Shown here: piece by piece, positions 21,449-34,576 of the stretch
How the letters are laid out: every line of letters begins with the position of its first letter
Numbering within the stretch: the first letter of the stretch is position 1
Source: Hawksworthiomyces lignivorus
Taxonomy: Eukaryota; Ascomycota; Sordariomycetes; Ophiostomatales; Ophiostomataceae
Length of the DNA: 64,000 bases
Assembly: GCA_002917075.1 (NCBI GenBank)
Contig: NTMA01000022.1
Coordinates: forward strand, 418,069 to 482,068
Direction: 5' to 3'
The notes under the pieces: generated by a model
What the model was told of the DNA's origin: nothing
Databases searched by the model: none
The model's input: only the letters and a program-made list of their open reading frames with translations
Made by a program: the position numbers and the translations under genes

Positions 21449-23724
21449 TTATATTCCCACGCTCTTGAGGTCCCTGTTGTGGAGGTATCTCATAGTCAAC
21501 ACAGTCAGTGCTGCAGCAACTCCGAATCCCGCCGTTACATAGTTTCCCATAACTATATACGGCTGCTTGACTGTTGGAAACGTAAAGATTGGGATCCAAG
21601 CAGAGAATATGTTCGCACATGCATTCATCTGAGGCAGATATTAGCACCTTGCCAAAATATCAAAGCGCAATACCAGTAAATTTATCTGCTCACCATAGCT
21701 GAGATATAGGCACGCTTTTCTGGATCATGTCTATTCACTTCGTTCACCCAGGTCCAGGTAATGCCCGCACAAGTGCCTGAGAGAGCAGTGAGATCTAACG
21801 ATAAAATTCATAAGTTAGCGCATTTATCTTACCAACACCATCCAGCGCAAAAACTTACAGTACAGAGCCCATCGACTTCCTATGTGTTTAGGGTGGACAG
21901 GCGTGGCTGCGAGGGCCGTTGAAAAGATGATAGGCATAGTACTAGCAAACAGCATTCCGGGCCATCGAGCCGCTCCTGGGAGGCTGTCTGAGATCCATGA
22001 GTTGAGAAGCGCACAGAAGATAGTTATGAAATAGATCTACTCAGTCAGATTCATGACTTTATATCCCCACTGGTTACGAGACGAAAGGGCAAGACTTACA
22101 CCAAGGGGGATGATGTTAATCTCCTCCACCGAAAAGACAGGTGGTTTCCCAGCAACATTATAACTCTTCACCCAGAATATCACTGCAGCCATCTATTAGC
22201 CAAACACCCTTAAGTAAGGATCGTGGAGAGGGGTTTTCAAATGAAATGGTAAAATGAAGTATACTTACTAGAGCCGCCTGATTGTCCCCATTGAGATGAG
22301 AATATAAAAAATAAAGGAACTTTTGTTTGATTAGTTTCTGCAAATCGTGACATGTGGTAGAGCATTTGGAGAAGGTTAGTCTTGGTTACATAGATAGACG
22401 TGCCACGTTGTGTGCCAACGCTTAATGTCATTCCATTTGAACAAGCCTGTAAGAGGCTTTCTTTCCATAGGCATTCTGGCACGAGCCAACTGAACTTCAG
22501 CCTCGGTAAAGACCCTAATGAGTGAAAGGAGAGTAAGTATATAACGATTGGTTATTTAGGATCTCGTGTACTTTCTAGAAACATAACAGCCGGGTGACAA
22601 ACCAATTGGCTTTAGCTCGAGAGGGGAGTTGGGGCATAGCAATGGCCGTCCAGATGGCGCAAGGAACGGAGACGCATCCGCAAACACTTTTGATTATTAG
22701 CTTCTATCCATGTTAAAGCAATAGACTACGCACTGTGAGAATGAGGGCTGACATAAAAGAAAGGTAGTACGAACATATACATCCACCGCCATCCAGACAA
22801 ACCGTTGACTCCGTTAAGTCCACTGTAAACCGCAGCCATCAAGAAGCCTGAGAACAGGGGGCCAACGGAAGTGAACACTTGTATGATGGTATTGCGCCGG
22901 GCTAGCTCGTGCGGCTTGTAGTAGCTCGAAGCAACATACATAACAGCCGGAAAGTGGCCGGCTTCAAATAAGCCAACGCTGCAGGATAGATGTGTCAGAA
23001 ATTACGAGAAACTATTTACATCTGGAGCGATAAAGGGACAACCAACAAGAATCGGAATGTGTAGAGCTGGTTGACGTTCCGGACACCAGCGTGAGCAAAG
23101 GTGAACGCACTCCAAGCAAGTTCGATAAATGCAATATAAAGCGGTACATTGACCTACATCGTATGTTAGAGTGTAGTTTCTTTAAGCACGATACGAGAAT
23201 ATGTCATGACTTACGCGCGTGAGCAAAAGGTTAGATGGCACTTGCCCGAAGACATAGGCAGCACTCCAGATAGCATTGGCATAGTTTAATTCGTTTCCGA
23301 AGAGCTTGAGATCCTCTTTCATACCACTATCTGTTGAAATGGTTAATAAAATGGTAGCATTTAATTTCAAGGACATAAGAAGGTAAAAAAAAAAAAAAAA
23401 AAAAAGACTGCGTTCTTACTGAATGCGTTCGTGATGTTTACTTGGTCAATGTAGCGGCACATGACACCCAATGCCGACGCTGATATAAGTGTTAGGTCAA
23501 GCTTGGTCAGAAAGTAAGCTTCTTCTTTTGAGACATCGAGAGCTAAAGAGTGTCAGTTCGCTCAACTCAATCTCTCATTATCACTAGAATATAGTGGGCA
23601 TACAAGACCATAAGTAAGATCTCCACGTCCTTTTGGAATTGGCAGGATCTCGGTCCTCTTCACCGGAGACGTCTCCTGCAACGCCATAAACCGGCTCTGT
23701 TTTCTTTTCAGAAAATCCAGACAT
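21449..23724 (-). CDS. MFS transporter, anion:cation symporter family (Liz1/Dal5-like)
   Basis: A multi-exon gene. The start at 23724 gives a cytoplasmic N-terminus (MSGFSEKKTEPVYG), and the first intron joins to an exon with CRYIDQVNITNAF, the usual first-helix signature of this family. Later exons read GNELNYANAIWSAAYVFGQV with PSNLLLTR, then RFFVGLFEAGHFPAVMYVAS with SYYKPHELARRN, then GLSGWRWMY, and PLTGLFKWNDIKRW. The last exon begins MNACANIFSAWIPIFTFP and ends at TAA 21449-21451. These are all hallmarks of the allantoate/pantothenate/nicotinate permease group, which imports organic anions with protons. Substrate cannot be read from sequence; the pattern is closest to pantothenate-type (liz1) proteins. 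No stop interrupts the exons I traced. One intron contains a 21-base A run. Confidence 0.82.
23385..23405 (+). repeat. Poly(A) run of 21 bases inside a transporter intron
   Basis: On the coding (minus) strand this is a T21 run within an intron, near the acceptor side of the exon starting with the SGMKEDLKLFG segment, where it could act as polypyrimidine tract. Confidence 0.8.
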
Positions 23725-24693
23725 CTTGCTCTGCGACTTTGAAAAAATTGATTTATTGAATTATGTGTATTTGCTCGCTGTCACAGAACGGATAGAGATG
23801 CTCCATAATATAATCTTATATACAGCTTTTTCACCGAGAGCACAGCTTAATTCACTCAACTGTTTTGATATAACACCGAACATCTTCGTCGCCTTCAAGA
23901 GGCTGCATGACGACATTTATTGGTCGACATTTGATACGACATCGACAATGACACAACTTCAACTTTGCAAGTTCTGGAATAGCTAGATGAAGCCGAGAAA
24001 CTTCAATGCAACAGAACTGGTAGATTGCAGTTTGGCAGATCTGAAGACACCAATAGGCACCTATCACAGAGCAAATACGCCAATGACGTGCAATAGCGTG
24101 ATGGTAGAATCAACTCAACTACCGACCCCTGCGCCCAATCTTATCTTGACATAGTCACAATCCGGGACGGTGGGCGGCATGCGACCCCGATTTACTACAA
24201 ATGGCGAAAACAAGGGGTTTATCAAATGGCCCCATCACATGCAATGAGAAAATTGATATTCACGCTACATACTTTAAACATGATTCACAACAAGAGTTCC
24301 CAGGATATCCAGCAATGAAAATATACAAAACAACCGGGGCCTTCTTCCAGTATCCATGCCCTTTTTGCTCCTGACGCTTTGCTCGATGGTGGTGACCTCA
24401 CCTAATTTGGCAGCGCGGCGGTTCGCCAATGAAACACTTGCAGCTACTGCCAGGTGACCATCCGATATAACCAAGGAAAGGTGAATGAGGAATTGGAAAG
24501 TTGAACAGAGGGAAAAAGCAAGTCACCGAAATGAAAGACAAGAATTCGTTGACAATACTGTTAGCCGCAAGTAAGTCACAAAGGCGGTGGCGGCGGCAGT
24601 GTTTCCGAAACCGAATGCCACAAATAGACGATTCCCTCCTGCGGGGCGGGACTAGCAGGGCCATCTAAATTTACGTGCCACATCTGGCCAAAA
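23725..24693. other. Intergenic, no gene seen
   Basis: Upstream of the transporter and 3' of the carnitine acetyltransferase gene. Only chance frames of under 90 codons. Confidence 0.5.
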
Positions 24694-27443
24694 TCAATAA
24701 TCGATCAGCCGCAATTTCTTGCCAATGTCACGACGGCGAGAGGCGCGCTCCGACGGCTTCGGTTCGCCTGTATCGAGGCTTTCGTTCCTGGCCTTGAGCG
24801 CTTGGAGCAGCATTCCAGCATCAAAGAAACCGTCTGCGTGACATAAGGATTAGCCAAGATAGATTCATCAAAATTTGACAATCTTGCATGCACGCGTAAA
24901 GAAAAACTTACATCCTCCAAGCTCGTCGTCTTCGCTCATGGCAATGCTGTCTGTCGTCGGCGACTCGGTGCCGCCAGGCTTCACGGAGCGCATCACATCA
25001 CCTGTGATGAGACGGCCACGCGACTTGATGCGGTTGGCCGGGCGCGCGCGCAAGTTGTCGATCTCGCGGGCACGGGTCTGCTTCGTCGAGGTGGAGCCTG
25101 TGCGGCGGTTGGTGATGCGCAAGATGCGGCGAATTTCCAGAAGATAGCTCTCCAGGGTGTCGATAAAGCGCTTAGTCTGGCGATGCTTGCTAGATACGCA
25201 AATGCTGATGCCGTCGTCCTTGATGATGTAGCCAATGCCAAAGCCATCAGCCGAGACCGGACCAAAACCAAATTGGCGGAGAGATGGATTGCCGCAGTTG
25301 GAAGTCGACAAGATTGTGTTGTTTAGCTTATCCCAGCCGGCGTCCATAAAAATGGACGGCAAGTTCTGCTGATTGTTTTGTCTCGACGTAGTGCTATCGC
25401 CACGAGCACGCATAGCTGGGTTTTCCGCGTCCGTAACTGGAGTGCTTTCCCGCGGCGGCGGGCTGAAAGCGCGGTCTGAGCCGTACGGGCTCCCATAGCC
25501 ACCGCTGCTCATTCCTGTCGTAGTGCTGCCGTAGTCGTCGTCGGTGAGGCGCTGCCACAGACAGTAGAGGGCATATAAATGACGGTCACAGCCTTCTGCC
25601 TTGGCACACTCGCGTGTGGTGTTAACATGACGCTGGCAAGCGCGGCGCAGCGCCTCGACCTTGTGCTCGGCCTGGTTGTCGGCCCAGAAGGTCTGCACAA
25701 ATGCGACAGACTCTTCCGATACGCTACGAATCGCTTCGGTCCGACCGTGCAAGAAGAATTTCGTCATTGCTGGCTCGTATGTGCACTCTACACGACCGTA
25801 CAGGCCGTAGTACGCGGCCTGGAAAGCCATCTGCACAAAGGCATCAGGCGAGAAACCCATACTCGTGATGAAGTTCTTACCATAGGCGTTAAAGTCAAGG
25901 CATTCGAATTCGTTTTGGCCAATGAGGTCGGCGAGGCGTGACTCCGCAAATCTCACGGCGATGCTCAGCTCTGGGATCATATCCCACTCGAGCTTGTGCG
26001 GTGTGGCATTCACATCTCCAAAGCTCTCTGGGTCGCGTTTAGATGGATCTGGGCTCGTCGACTTCCAAAGCGATGGTGCTTGGCCGTTGATTGATCGGGC
26101 AAATCGAAGGATTGTATCTGTGTAAACGTCGCTGGCGAATCGGAGTACCGTGTGTCCGTCGACGCCCGTATGCTCAAAGTTGATTCCAGCGCTGCCGTTC
26201 TTGCAGACAATAATCTGCAACTTGTCGTACCATCGGTTTGTGCAAGTGCCAATCTGGACGCCCTTCTCGATCTCACTGGTGCCACACAGCATGTTCTGGC
26301 ATAGAGCTGCAGCAGAAGTTGGTTCTGTGTAGTCGAGGCAGACAACAAAAAGCGCCGAGTCGACAATGCCAAGACAGTCGGCATTGTTTGAACCCTCGTC
26401 ACGCATCAGGACATCCCGCAGGCCCGACCATACCTTCCGGTTCTCCGTACTCAACACACCAAGGGCACCTTTAGCAGCTTCTTGGATGGGGGTTTGTGTA
26501 GCATCATCGATAACAGTCTGCAGGTTGATGGCAATATCTCTCTCTGTCATAATCAAGTCAGAGTTGTCGTCGAGGACATCAAACCAGTAAAATTGGCCGT
26601 GGCACATGACTACAAGGTGCTTGGAGTTGGGATCTTGCTCAATCTGGCAGCCATTGTCCGTGGGAACACGGGCTGTGCCAAAAAGACGCGAGTATTGATG
26701 CATATCTAGCGGCGTCCCTCGAACGGTATCAGGCGGCAGCTCTTCTTTCCGCACCGCGCGGATAAACATGAGCGCCGAGACAACAAGAGATGCCGCGCGA
26801 TTCACCTGATCGTTGCGAGCGGGCGTGGGATCATCTTCCAAAAGGAAGAAGGGGTTGAGGTTCAACACAACCGGATTATCAAAGTTGAGATACGAGTCGT
26901 ACCCTTCACTCCGGTTAGCTGCGTCTGAAGGAGAAATATGCAGACTGGCCACGCAGCACGGGATGCAAACTCACAGAATTGTTCAATGTAGCTCGTACGG
27001 CCCTCTGCATAACCCTTGAGCTTCTCCTGCAGTTCGGGTCCTTCGTTCCTGAGGAATTCATCTACGGCATGTCTCGTCTCTGCATGTTCACGACTCGTTT
27101 GTAGAGGTTTCAGAACAGAGAGATACTTCTGGCATGACTTTTCCAGGTCTGGAATGGGCAGCTTTGGCAGCTTATCCTGGTGGGCGAAGGTGATGCCGCC
27201 GCTTCCAGTCGGCTGGTCATACACGTAGCTAGCCATGGAGCCAGGCTTAATCCGGGGCAGGGTGCTTCCAACGCCGTTCAGGCGTGGAATCTCCGGGTAA
27301 GAAGGAATGGACCGCGGGATGGCTTGCTTCGGAGAGGATGTCGGAACCAATGTTGGGAGAGTCTCACCAAGCGGTCTGGGGACAGTAAAAGTGCGGACTT
27401 GAGTAGACATGGCTGTCAGCTTCAGCGGGTCACTTGGACTCAT
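24694..27443 (-). CDS. Carnitine O-acetyltransferase, cytosolic Yat/FacC-type
   Basis: Exons 27443-26975, 26903-24912 and 24833-24694 sum to 2,601 nt (866 residues) with matching phases; a second start 12 codons in (27410) is equally possible. The enzyme moves acetyl groups between CoA and carnitine, allowing acetate and fatty-acid-derived acetyl units to cross organelle membranes. The catalytic histidine lies in EHTGVDG (His401). N-terminal substrate-tunnel motifs include YLNFDNPVVLNLNPFF, and the choline/carnitine acyltransferase fold runs to about residue 750, with a serine-rich insertion (residues about 590-650) before FGFGPVSADGFGIGYI. No clear mitochondrial presequence or C-terminal peroxisomal signal is seen (it ends KKLRLIDY), which fits the cytosolic class. 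The length is close to that of yeast Yat2. The last intron (24911-24834) is needed; reading through it gives a premature stop. Confidence 0.92.
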
Positions 27444-30400
27444 GCGTAGAGAGGCGAGACGCTAGTAGCAACGTTCAGGCCGCGCAGAGCTGTGCGGTAG
27501 AAGTAGTGGCAGTCTTGTAGACAGTAAGATGGCATCCCAGTACTTGATGGAGACACCCACTGATCTTAAAGCAGAGGAAAATCAAAAGCACAAAACATAA
27601 AACAACCGCAAGACGAAGTAAAATAAGAACAAATTGCAGGCACCAAAAACAAAAGAGAACGATAATGTGGAACTCGGGCAGGGGAACTATAGTAAGGATA
27701 TAGGAAAGGCAAAGTAGGAATGGGACTTAAAAGAACATGACTGTGGAGATATATGGACGTGCGGAAGTTCGGGTACGAAGAAAGATAGTACGAGCGTTTG
27801 CATATACAATGCGGAAGCAGGAGGGAAAGTACCAGAGTATGTGCAGGTAGATGAGTGCAATCCCTTACTCTCCACTAGGATGAGCTGAGATATTAGAATG
27901 GCAGACAGAGAGTGGTTAACATCAACCTCGGGCAAAGAAAAGCTGACTAGGCAGGTGTAAGAGAGCGAGGCGTGGGGCTGTGGCGGTAATGGAACAAAGT
28001 GGAAGAAGAAGACAACACAGAAGAAAGCAACTCGATAGAAGAACGGAAGAAGAATAGAACAAGAATAAGGGGGGGGAGGGGGTCTAGGCAAGCAGGGGAG
28101 GCGGCACACGGGCGACTTAGAAGCCCTCCAAGAGGAATCGGGGCAGCGCGAGCGGGAGAGAGGAAGTGAAGATCGGATGTGTCGAGACTCCACCTTGCAA
28201 CTAGCACAACCTTCCAGCCGTTTTTATGATAATTCTTTCATATATCGCCTTTTTTTATCGCTATCGGCAGTCAGATGGGGCCGCAGAAAGCAAGCCCCAT
28301 TCGCCTTGCTTGTGATCTATATGGCACTAACAAGGTTCAAGCCCTTGCTGGCCACATTGGGCTGCCGTGACCAATTTTTTCTTTGGCATTCCCTTGTAAC
28401 TTGTCATTTTCTCCCTCCTCTATGCTCGCATTTCTCTTCACCTGTCTTACTCTCCTATTTCAGACGAGCCTTGCTCGTATGTACCACGTGTGTGTAGGGG
28501 CTGCTGCTCGATTGGGGCGCTGCACGCGCGAAGTCTCACATGTAGTTTGAAACTGTGTTTCCGCAGGACCGACATGGAGATAAGTAATATGGGTGCAGTC
28601 ATGTTTTGTAATCTGCCGAAAGAACTGGGACCTTTATCCCGGCAGGGCATGGGAAGAGCAACAACAGCGCAGAAGAAACAACAGAACAAACAAATAAATG
28701 TACGACATACCTAATCTGGGGTGTCAGGAACTGGAACGCCTCTTTGTTTGGCTAGCAGCCGATTTGAAGCCGATTACGTTGTAAGCGCACGAGATTGCGG
28801 GCGGGTATGTGAGTGTGTGGGGAAGGAGTAGGAAGTAGTATAGCAAGATAGTGACAGCAGGAGTAGATAATGGTAACAAGAAAGAGAGTATCACCGATGT
28901 AGGTTGAGGCGGGTCATTAATAGTTCCATGCGCTTGGTATCGGAGCTTTTATGTAGAAGCTAATTTGGAGTCAACATAAGAGGTGAAGAGACCAGAAAGC
29001 ACGGCAGCAACAGCAAAGAGACAAGGGGAAAAAATTTCTCTAGTAAGCCGAGCAGGTAGGCAGTGTTCGGGAGGAGAGATGGGAAATGACGGGAAAAGGG
29101 AAAAGGAAGAAGCAAAAAGATAAACGTATGTTGAGAATAGAGAATAGAAATTAATTTTGTATGGAGATATGAAATAAACCAATGAGGAATTGGAAGTATA
29201 TGCTGGTAGCGGGAGAAGGAGGCGAGAGCACAGAAAGACTCGTTAGACTGAAAGGGTGGCGAGGAAAATGAAATGAGCGAGAATAAGGGAAATCAAAAGT
29301 TTCAACAGCGAATAAAGCCAAAATAGACGAAGAAGGGCATATCTCTCCTTTGACACAGAGCTTACACGAAAATAAGGATTTTTTCACGGATCCAGGACCA
29401 AATGGGCCACCTGGCCCGCTCCAGGGCACGAGATGAGCAGCGCCTGGAACAGGGTGCAAACAGATGTGCAACGAAATGCAGAGACTGAGAATGGCTGAGA
29501 GACTTGATTCGCCCAGTGGCTTATTTGCTTGGTTGTTGTCTCTTTCCCGGTTGTTTTGCCTGCCTAGCGGGAGCTTTTGCCTGTTTGGCTGATTTCCCCT
29601 TGCTCGCCTTGTCTGCTTTCTTTCACTGTTTTAGCCCCGACCAGGGCTGCGAGAGCAGTGGAGAGTGGCGAGGAACGGCACCAGACTAAACAGCAACCAC
29701 CCCGTGCAACATCCGGGGAAACGGGGAAACGGGTTGGCGGGTCCTTTCTAATGTGAGCAAAGCGAAAGCAAGCACAACTGTGGATAGATGCCCTCCTTTT
29801 TTGCTCTTGACTGGGGAAGATCACAAACCTGGCAGAGTCTCAATGCTAGCTGATCCTCGTCTTAGTATCGCCCCCTTTGTCCTGGGACCAGATCTCTGGC
29901 GACTGTATCTGTTCGAAGCCTGCACAAGAACAACGGGTGAGGGCTGCAAGTAGACGCAACGTAGTGAAGAGGGGTCTCTTTTCTCCAAAAAGCCTCCAAA
30001 AGAAAGCCTGAGAGCTGATGATTTCCACGTTCGCCTTGCTCAGTCGCCAGCCTCTGTGAGCACGCTCGAAAATTGTAACCTGGCTATGGACTATCTGCCT
30101 GGCACAATGATCCGTGACGCAACAGTAGCGCTATCGCAGTCGCAGCCAGCTTTGGATGACCAAGCGCGTCTTGCTTCTGTGGTGTTTCGGGCGAGGGGAT
30201 GTACGAGATGAGAGCACGCTGCGTGGCAGGCTGTGCGTTGGCGACGGCAGTAAGGAAGTTGAAAAAAAGTATGCTTGTTATTAAGAGACTACACACTCCA
30301 TTTTGGAGAAGGAGCCCCACACTAATGTTGATGGAATCCTCAGTTCTCTTTGGCCCTTTTTTTTGCTTTTTATTGTCCTGTGCAAAAAGGGCGAGAACCA

Positions 30401-33052
30401 AGCCGACATGAAAAAAAAGAACCGCACGTCCCTACGGCGCTATTTGCGGGCGATCGCCACACTTGACCTTTTCGATAAATAGTGGGCGGTCTAGCTTTTC
30501 GTGTCAAGACTGACCCGGACTCCTGGAAAGTAAAAGTCGACCGATGAAGCACGAAGAGACAAGAGACGTGAAGGCCCATGATATGAAGACGAGACAGTAG
30601 TGCGAAGCTCAGAGAACAGGCAGAAAGGAGCAGAATGGAAAGGACGCCGGATCAAACGGGAGAATGAGGAAGGAAGCCGGGTAACGTGACGACAGCATGC
30701 GGTCTTTCGTTTCCAGGTGCAGCAAGAACGGCTTGTCAGGCGGCCAGCGCGGGTGACAACCACTACGAAGTAATACAGAGCACCTCACGACTACGAGCAC
30801 TCAAGCACTCCCATGCGCGAGTATACTCGTACATCGCACTTCAAAATTTAGAATTGCGAGGTCGCTACGGAGTATTGCAAGCGAGCTGGTGAGAACCATG
30901 GAACCCTGGCGTCTCCACGCTAAGAGACAAAGGTTGTTCGCGGGCGACCTGCCTTTGTTAGGTGGCTCGGCCGATAAGAAACCAATAGCACAAGTCGCTG
31001 CGTGTGCTTAAATACAGCGATCACTGCACTAGCAGGTTCTCATGTTTATTACGTAACCCAGACTGAGGTTGCTTCCACCTCAAGAAACCCCGCCGTTTTG
31101 CGCTTTGCGTCTTCTTCTCCAAAGTCCCTCTCCAATTATCTGGTTCACCTCCACACAACTGTACGGGGAGTACATTGCTTGTACAGTGTTTGCGACTTTA
31201 CACACATACGGCGTTTGAGTGCAGACCCCAATGCTCTTGTCGTATTACTCCATACTCGTATGCACCTTTTGTTTCCATCCCCAGCACTCCCAGCGATCAG
31301 GCACGCACACGAGGTGCTTCACGCAATCATGTGGAGCAATTCTTATGATAAAATTGCGCTTCGTAGCCAAAAAAAAACTTAGCAAGTTACGGGGACATTC
31401 CACAGACTCAATGATGGAGAAAGACAGACAGAGATGAGGAGACAAGATTGAAATGTACATCGCCTAGTCACTAAGTGTACCTTTAGGCTTAGACGAAGGG
31501 GGAAAGGTAGCAAATAAGAGTTACAAGGAAGCCAGCTGCTGGCATGTGATTGCGCTTTGCTTGAGGAGAGGACCAAACCTGACTGGACGTCTCGGGGCAG
31601 TCCTCTCCAGTTTAAGACCCAACCAAGTTACCTTATCCCACTACGGTCGAACGGGGAAGAAAAGCGTAACAAGCTAGACGGCAGCATCTGAGCAATACCC
31701 GGGAAAAGTTATTATACCCTAGAATCCGGCTCAAGCGCTGAGCTAAGACTGTATGTAGGTGACACTTAGTTCTCACGGCGCGATAGAACAAGACAGAACA
31801 AGACATAGGGATCAAAGTTGACATGTCGTGCCTAACCCCCACACCCTTCGGTCGCGCGGAATGCTGCGTTGAAGCAGAGGGAACGACCACTTCTAATCTC
31901 AATGCGGCCAACTATGTACGCTGAATACAGTCAAAAGAATTAGCGTCTCTGTCCATTTTCCACGTCCTTCCCAGTTTGGTCGTTTGCCGCTTTGAGAGGA
32001 GCTGGAGACGGCCCAACGCTCCGTGTCTCCTCGACACAATTAGTGACGACGACAGGTTAAGTCCCTCAATGCAGTGGTCTGAACTTGCTCTACCTGCGTC
32101 CACCGTTGCCACCTGTGCCCTCTATGTTGTAAACCTTCCTCAAGTAGTCGAAGAAGAGTGCTATCACAGCTGTTTCAAACTGAGAAGCATTTCACAGCAC
32201 TCGGAAGCCCACTCGCACATTGATGTAGATCTTTAGTATCTACATGTTTGCCATCGGATCGTCTAGCCGTCAAGTGAAGAACGAGTCTTCACTTCGTGGG
32301 CAATTGAATATTGGGCATTGCCAAAGAGACAGTTCGGCCTCGAAAGCGAAGTATCTGCGATGTGTACGTTCTCATTTCTTTCGATCTTCGGCTTCTTTTT
32401 TTTTCGATACAAAACAGGCGGATCAAGGCACTTGATCTTCTTGACAGTTCAGGATGGGCGGCAAATGTAACTTTATCTTTGAGATGTGTTCAAGGTTCGG
32501 GACGAAGCGTTCTCCGTGTCGGCAACAGTAGAGGAGGGCTGCCATGCATCGTGCATGTGGCCTAGGTATCTTCACATCGCCACAGATGACCGCTCTGCCG
32601 ATGCGGGGTCTTGCTACAAAACCAGGTTCGCACATCACTCTGAGCATACATGTAGACAGACAGTGAGCTTTCCTCTCAGCCCGTACGTCGATGCAGTCGT
32701 CCAAGAAAATCTACAGAGAGTTGTGTACAGCGAAGCGAGGCTGGAAGGCGCCTAGAGGAGGGGGCAAGGCTTGCCGTACCAGCCAACTCAGCCCCTCTCC
32801 AAACATGCCTCTCTTTGTCCCCCTCTTTTCGCAATCCCACCAGTATTGCGCCGTGTAGACTGTGGGCCAATCTGAGGCCAGTTTCGTGGTGAGATGCGTG
32901 ACTGAGCATGAAGATCGGGGTAGCAGGCAGAAATTTGATGAGGAGCGTTCGTACGGGACCACAAAGACAAAACATCGATTTTCGCCGCAGGGTATTTCAA
33001 AATCCTAGTTGCATAATTGCATAGCCCGAGAGGACATCAGAGAACTATACCC
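27444..33052. other. 5.6-kb gene-poor stretch
   Basis: No protein gene is supported between the carnitine acetyltransferase start and the F-box gene. The first kilobase is purine-rich on the plus strand (pyrimidine-rich on the coding strand of the transferase) and probably holds its leader and promoter. Pyrimidine-rich blocks occur near 28370-28460. A TACGGAGTA motif lies at 30866-30874. The largest chance frames are 168 codons or fewer and have leader-like composition. Long untranslated or noncoding transcripts are possible but cannot be shown. Confidence 0.45.
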
Positions 33053-34576
33053 ATGGAGCAGTCGCCGCGGCCGCGATGCTACCTAGCCGCGCTTCCGACT
33101 GAGCTGCTGGCGGACATCTGCAGCTTCCTGTGTCTGCACTGCCGGGCGCAGCTGTGGGACCCCGCGCCGCGCCACGCGGATGACCCGGTCGAGCTGTGGT
33201 TCAAGGCGCCGGCGAACGTGGTGTCGTGCCGGCGGACGGTGGCGGCGCTGAGCCGGACATGCCGGCGCCTAGCGCAGCTGGCACAGCCCTATTTGTATCA
33301 CCAGCCGTACGCCATCGAGAGCCACGACCTGCCGCTGCTGGTGCGGACGCTGGCCGAGCGGCCGGACTTGCGCGGCCTCGTGGCCGAGTTCCTCGACCTG
33401 CGCTGGCAGGTGCGCGGCCCGGCGGCGGTGGGGCTGCAGCCGCGGCCGCGCGGCCTCGAAGGCGCCGCCGCAGGGCTGATGCGCCGGTACCTGCGCGTGC
33501 TGGAACTGGACGAGCAGGAGCTGGCGGCAGGAGAGTGGGCGAGGACGGCCACCGGCGCTGGCAGCGGCACAGGTCGCCGCGGCAGCGGCACCTGCGGCCT
33601 CGACGCGCTCGGCCCGCTCGGCCCGCTCGGCCCGCCCATCGACGAGGGCTTCGTGGTCGCCATGCTGTTCTGGCTGGCGCCCAACCTGCAGGCGGCCCGC
33701 ATCCACCTGTCGAGCGGCGTGGCGTTTCCGCGCAGCGACCCGTTTGACGGGCACGCGGCAGGGGCTACGTCGCAGCAGTCGCCGCAGCCGCAGCTGCCGC
33801 CTCAGCCGCCGCCGCCGCCGCGCATCAAAAAGCTGGCGCTCGGCAGCCCCGGCGACCTCTTCGACCTGGACCTGAGCTGCCTGACAGCCCTGCCGCAGCT
33901 GGCCAACCTCGCCGTGCTGGACGTCCACGGCGCCCGCTCGGCGCGGCACCCGCGCACCGGCCTCGCCCTCGACCGCCTCGTCAACCTCGTCGAGCTCAAC
34001 GTGTACGGTACGACGATGACGGTCGCCTCGCTGCAGGCGCTCCTCGCGCGGGCAGGCGACCGGCTCGCCCGGGTCACGGTCGAGATCGGCGCCAGGGGCC
34101 CGGCCTCGGTGCGCTGGGCCGCCGTCGACTTCGCCAAGGCGCTCCGCGCCCTCCTCCCTTGGGCGCGCACGCTCCGCGAGCTGTCCTTCTACAGCCGCGA
34201 GCCCTGCTACTACCCCCTCCACTTCAGCGGCGGCGTCGACGCGCTCCGCCGCTTTGCCGCGCTCGAGATCCTGCGCATCGACTCCGCCTACTTCCCCTTC
34301 TCCAGCCCGCCCGACATCCTGTGCACGACGCTGCCGCCGTCGATCCGCGCGCTGCGCTTCTTTGGCGCGAACATCTGCGCCCCCGCGCTGCAGCTGCTGC
34401 TCGACGCCTTCCAGGACGGAGACTTTCCCGTGCTCCGCGAAATCGTCGTCGACGACCAGGGGCGGGAGAGCGAGTCTCCAGACGGAATCAAGTGGAACAG
34501 GCTCGTGTCGAGCTTCTTGGCGGCTGGAATCGACTTTGTCGTTCACCGCAAATCCGGATCATCCTCATACGATTGA
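33053..34576 (+). CDS. F-box protein with leucine-rich C-terminal region
   Basis: Single exon. The start at 33053 gives 507 residues; the frame also allows ATG 33017. Residues about 8-25 read LAALPTELLADICSFLCL, the first helix of a fungal F-box, followed by ALSRTCRRLAQLAQPYLYH, the usual end of the motif. F-box proteins recruit substrates to SCF ubiquitin ligases through Skp1. The rest has leucine-spaced strands (LANLAVLDVHGA, LVNLVELNVYGT, LEILRIDSAYF, IRALRFFGANI) that fit degenerate LRRs. A proline-glutamine-rich insert sits near residues 245-265 and a GPLGPLGPP repeat near 190. The gene is very G+C-rich, which creates a 425-codon antisense frame that I regard as a shadow. The substrate is unknown. 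Confidence 0.82.
   Translation: MEQSPRPRCYLAALPTELLADICSFLCLHCRAQLWDPAPRHADDPVELWFKAPANVVSCRRTVAALSRTCRRLAQLAQPYLYHQPYAIESHDLPLLVRTLAERPDLRGLVAEFLDLRWQVRGPAAVGLQPRPRGLEGAAAGLMRRYLRVLELDEQELAAGEWARTATGAGSGTGRRGSGTCGLDALGPLGPLGPPIDEGFVVAMLFWLAPNLQAARIHLSSGVAFPRSDPFDGHAAGATSQQSPQPQLPPQPPPPPRIKKLALGSPGDLFDLDLSCLTALPQLANLAVLDVHGARSARHPRTGLALDRLVNLVELNVYGTTMTVASLQALLARAGDRLARVTVEIGARGPASVRWAAVDFAKALRALLPWARTLRELSFYSREPCYYPLHFSGGVDALRRFAALEILRIDSAYFPFSSPPDILCTTLPPSIRALRFFGANICAPALQLLLDAFQDGDFPVLREIVVDDQGRESESPDGIKWNRLVSSFLAAGIDFVVHRKSGSSSYD

Noticed and set aside
27687..28193. 168-codon minus-strand frame upstream of the carnitine acetyltransferase
   Set aside because: Ser/Leu/Phe/Pro-rich translation of a pyrimidine-rich leader; not protein-like.
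33269..34546. 425-codon minus-strand frame opposite the F-box gene
   Set aside because: Composition shadow of a very G+C-rich gene; low-complexity Arg/Glu/Val sequence with no motif.
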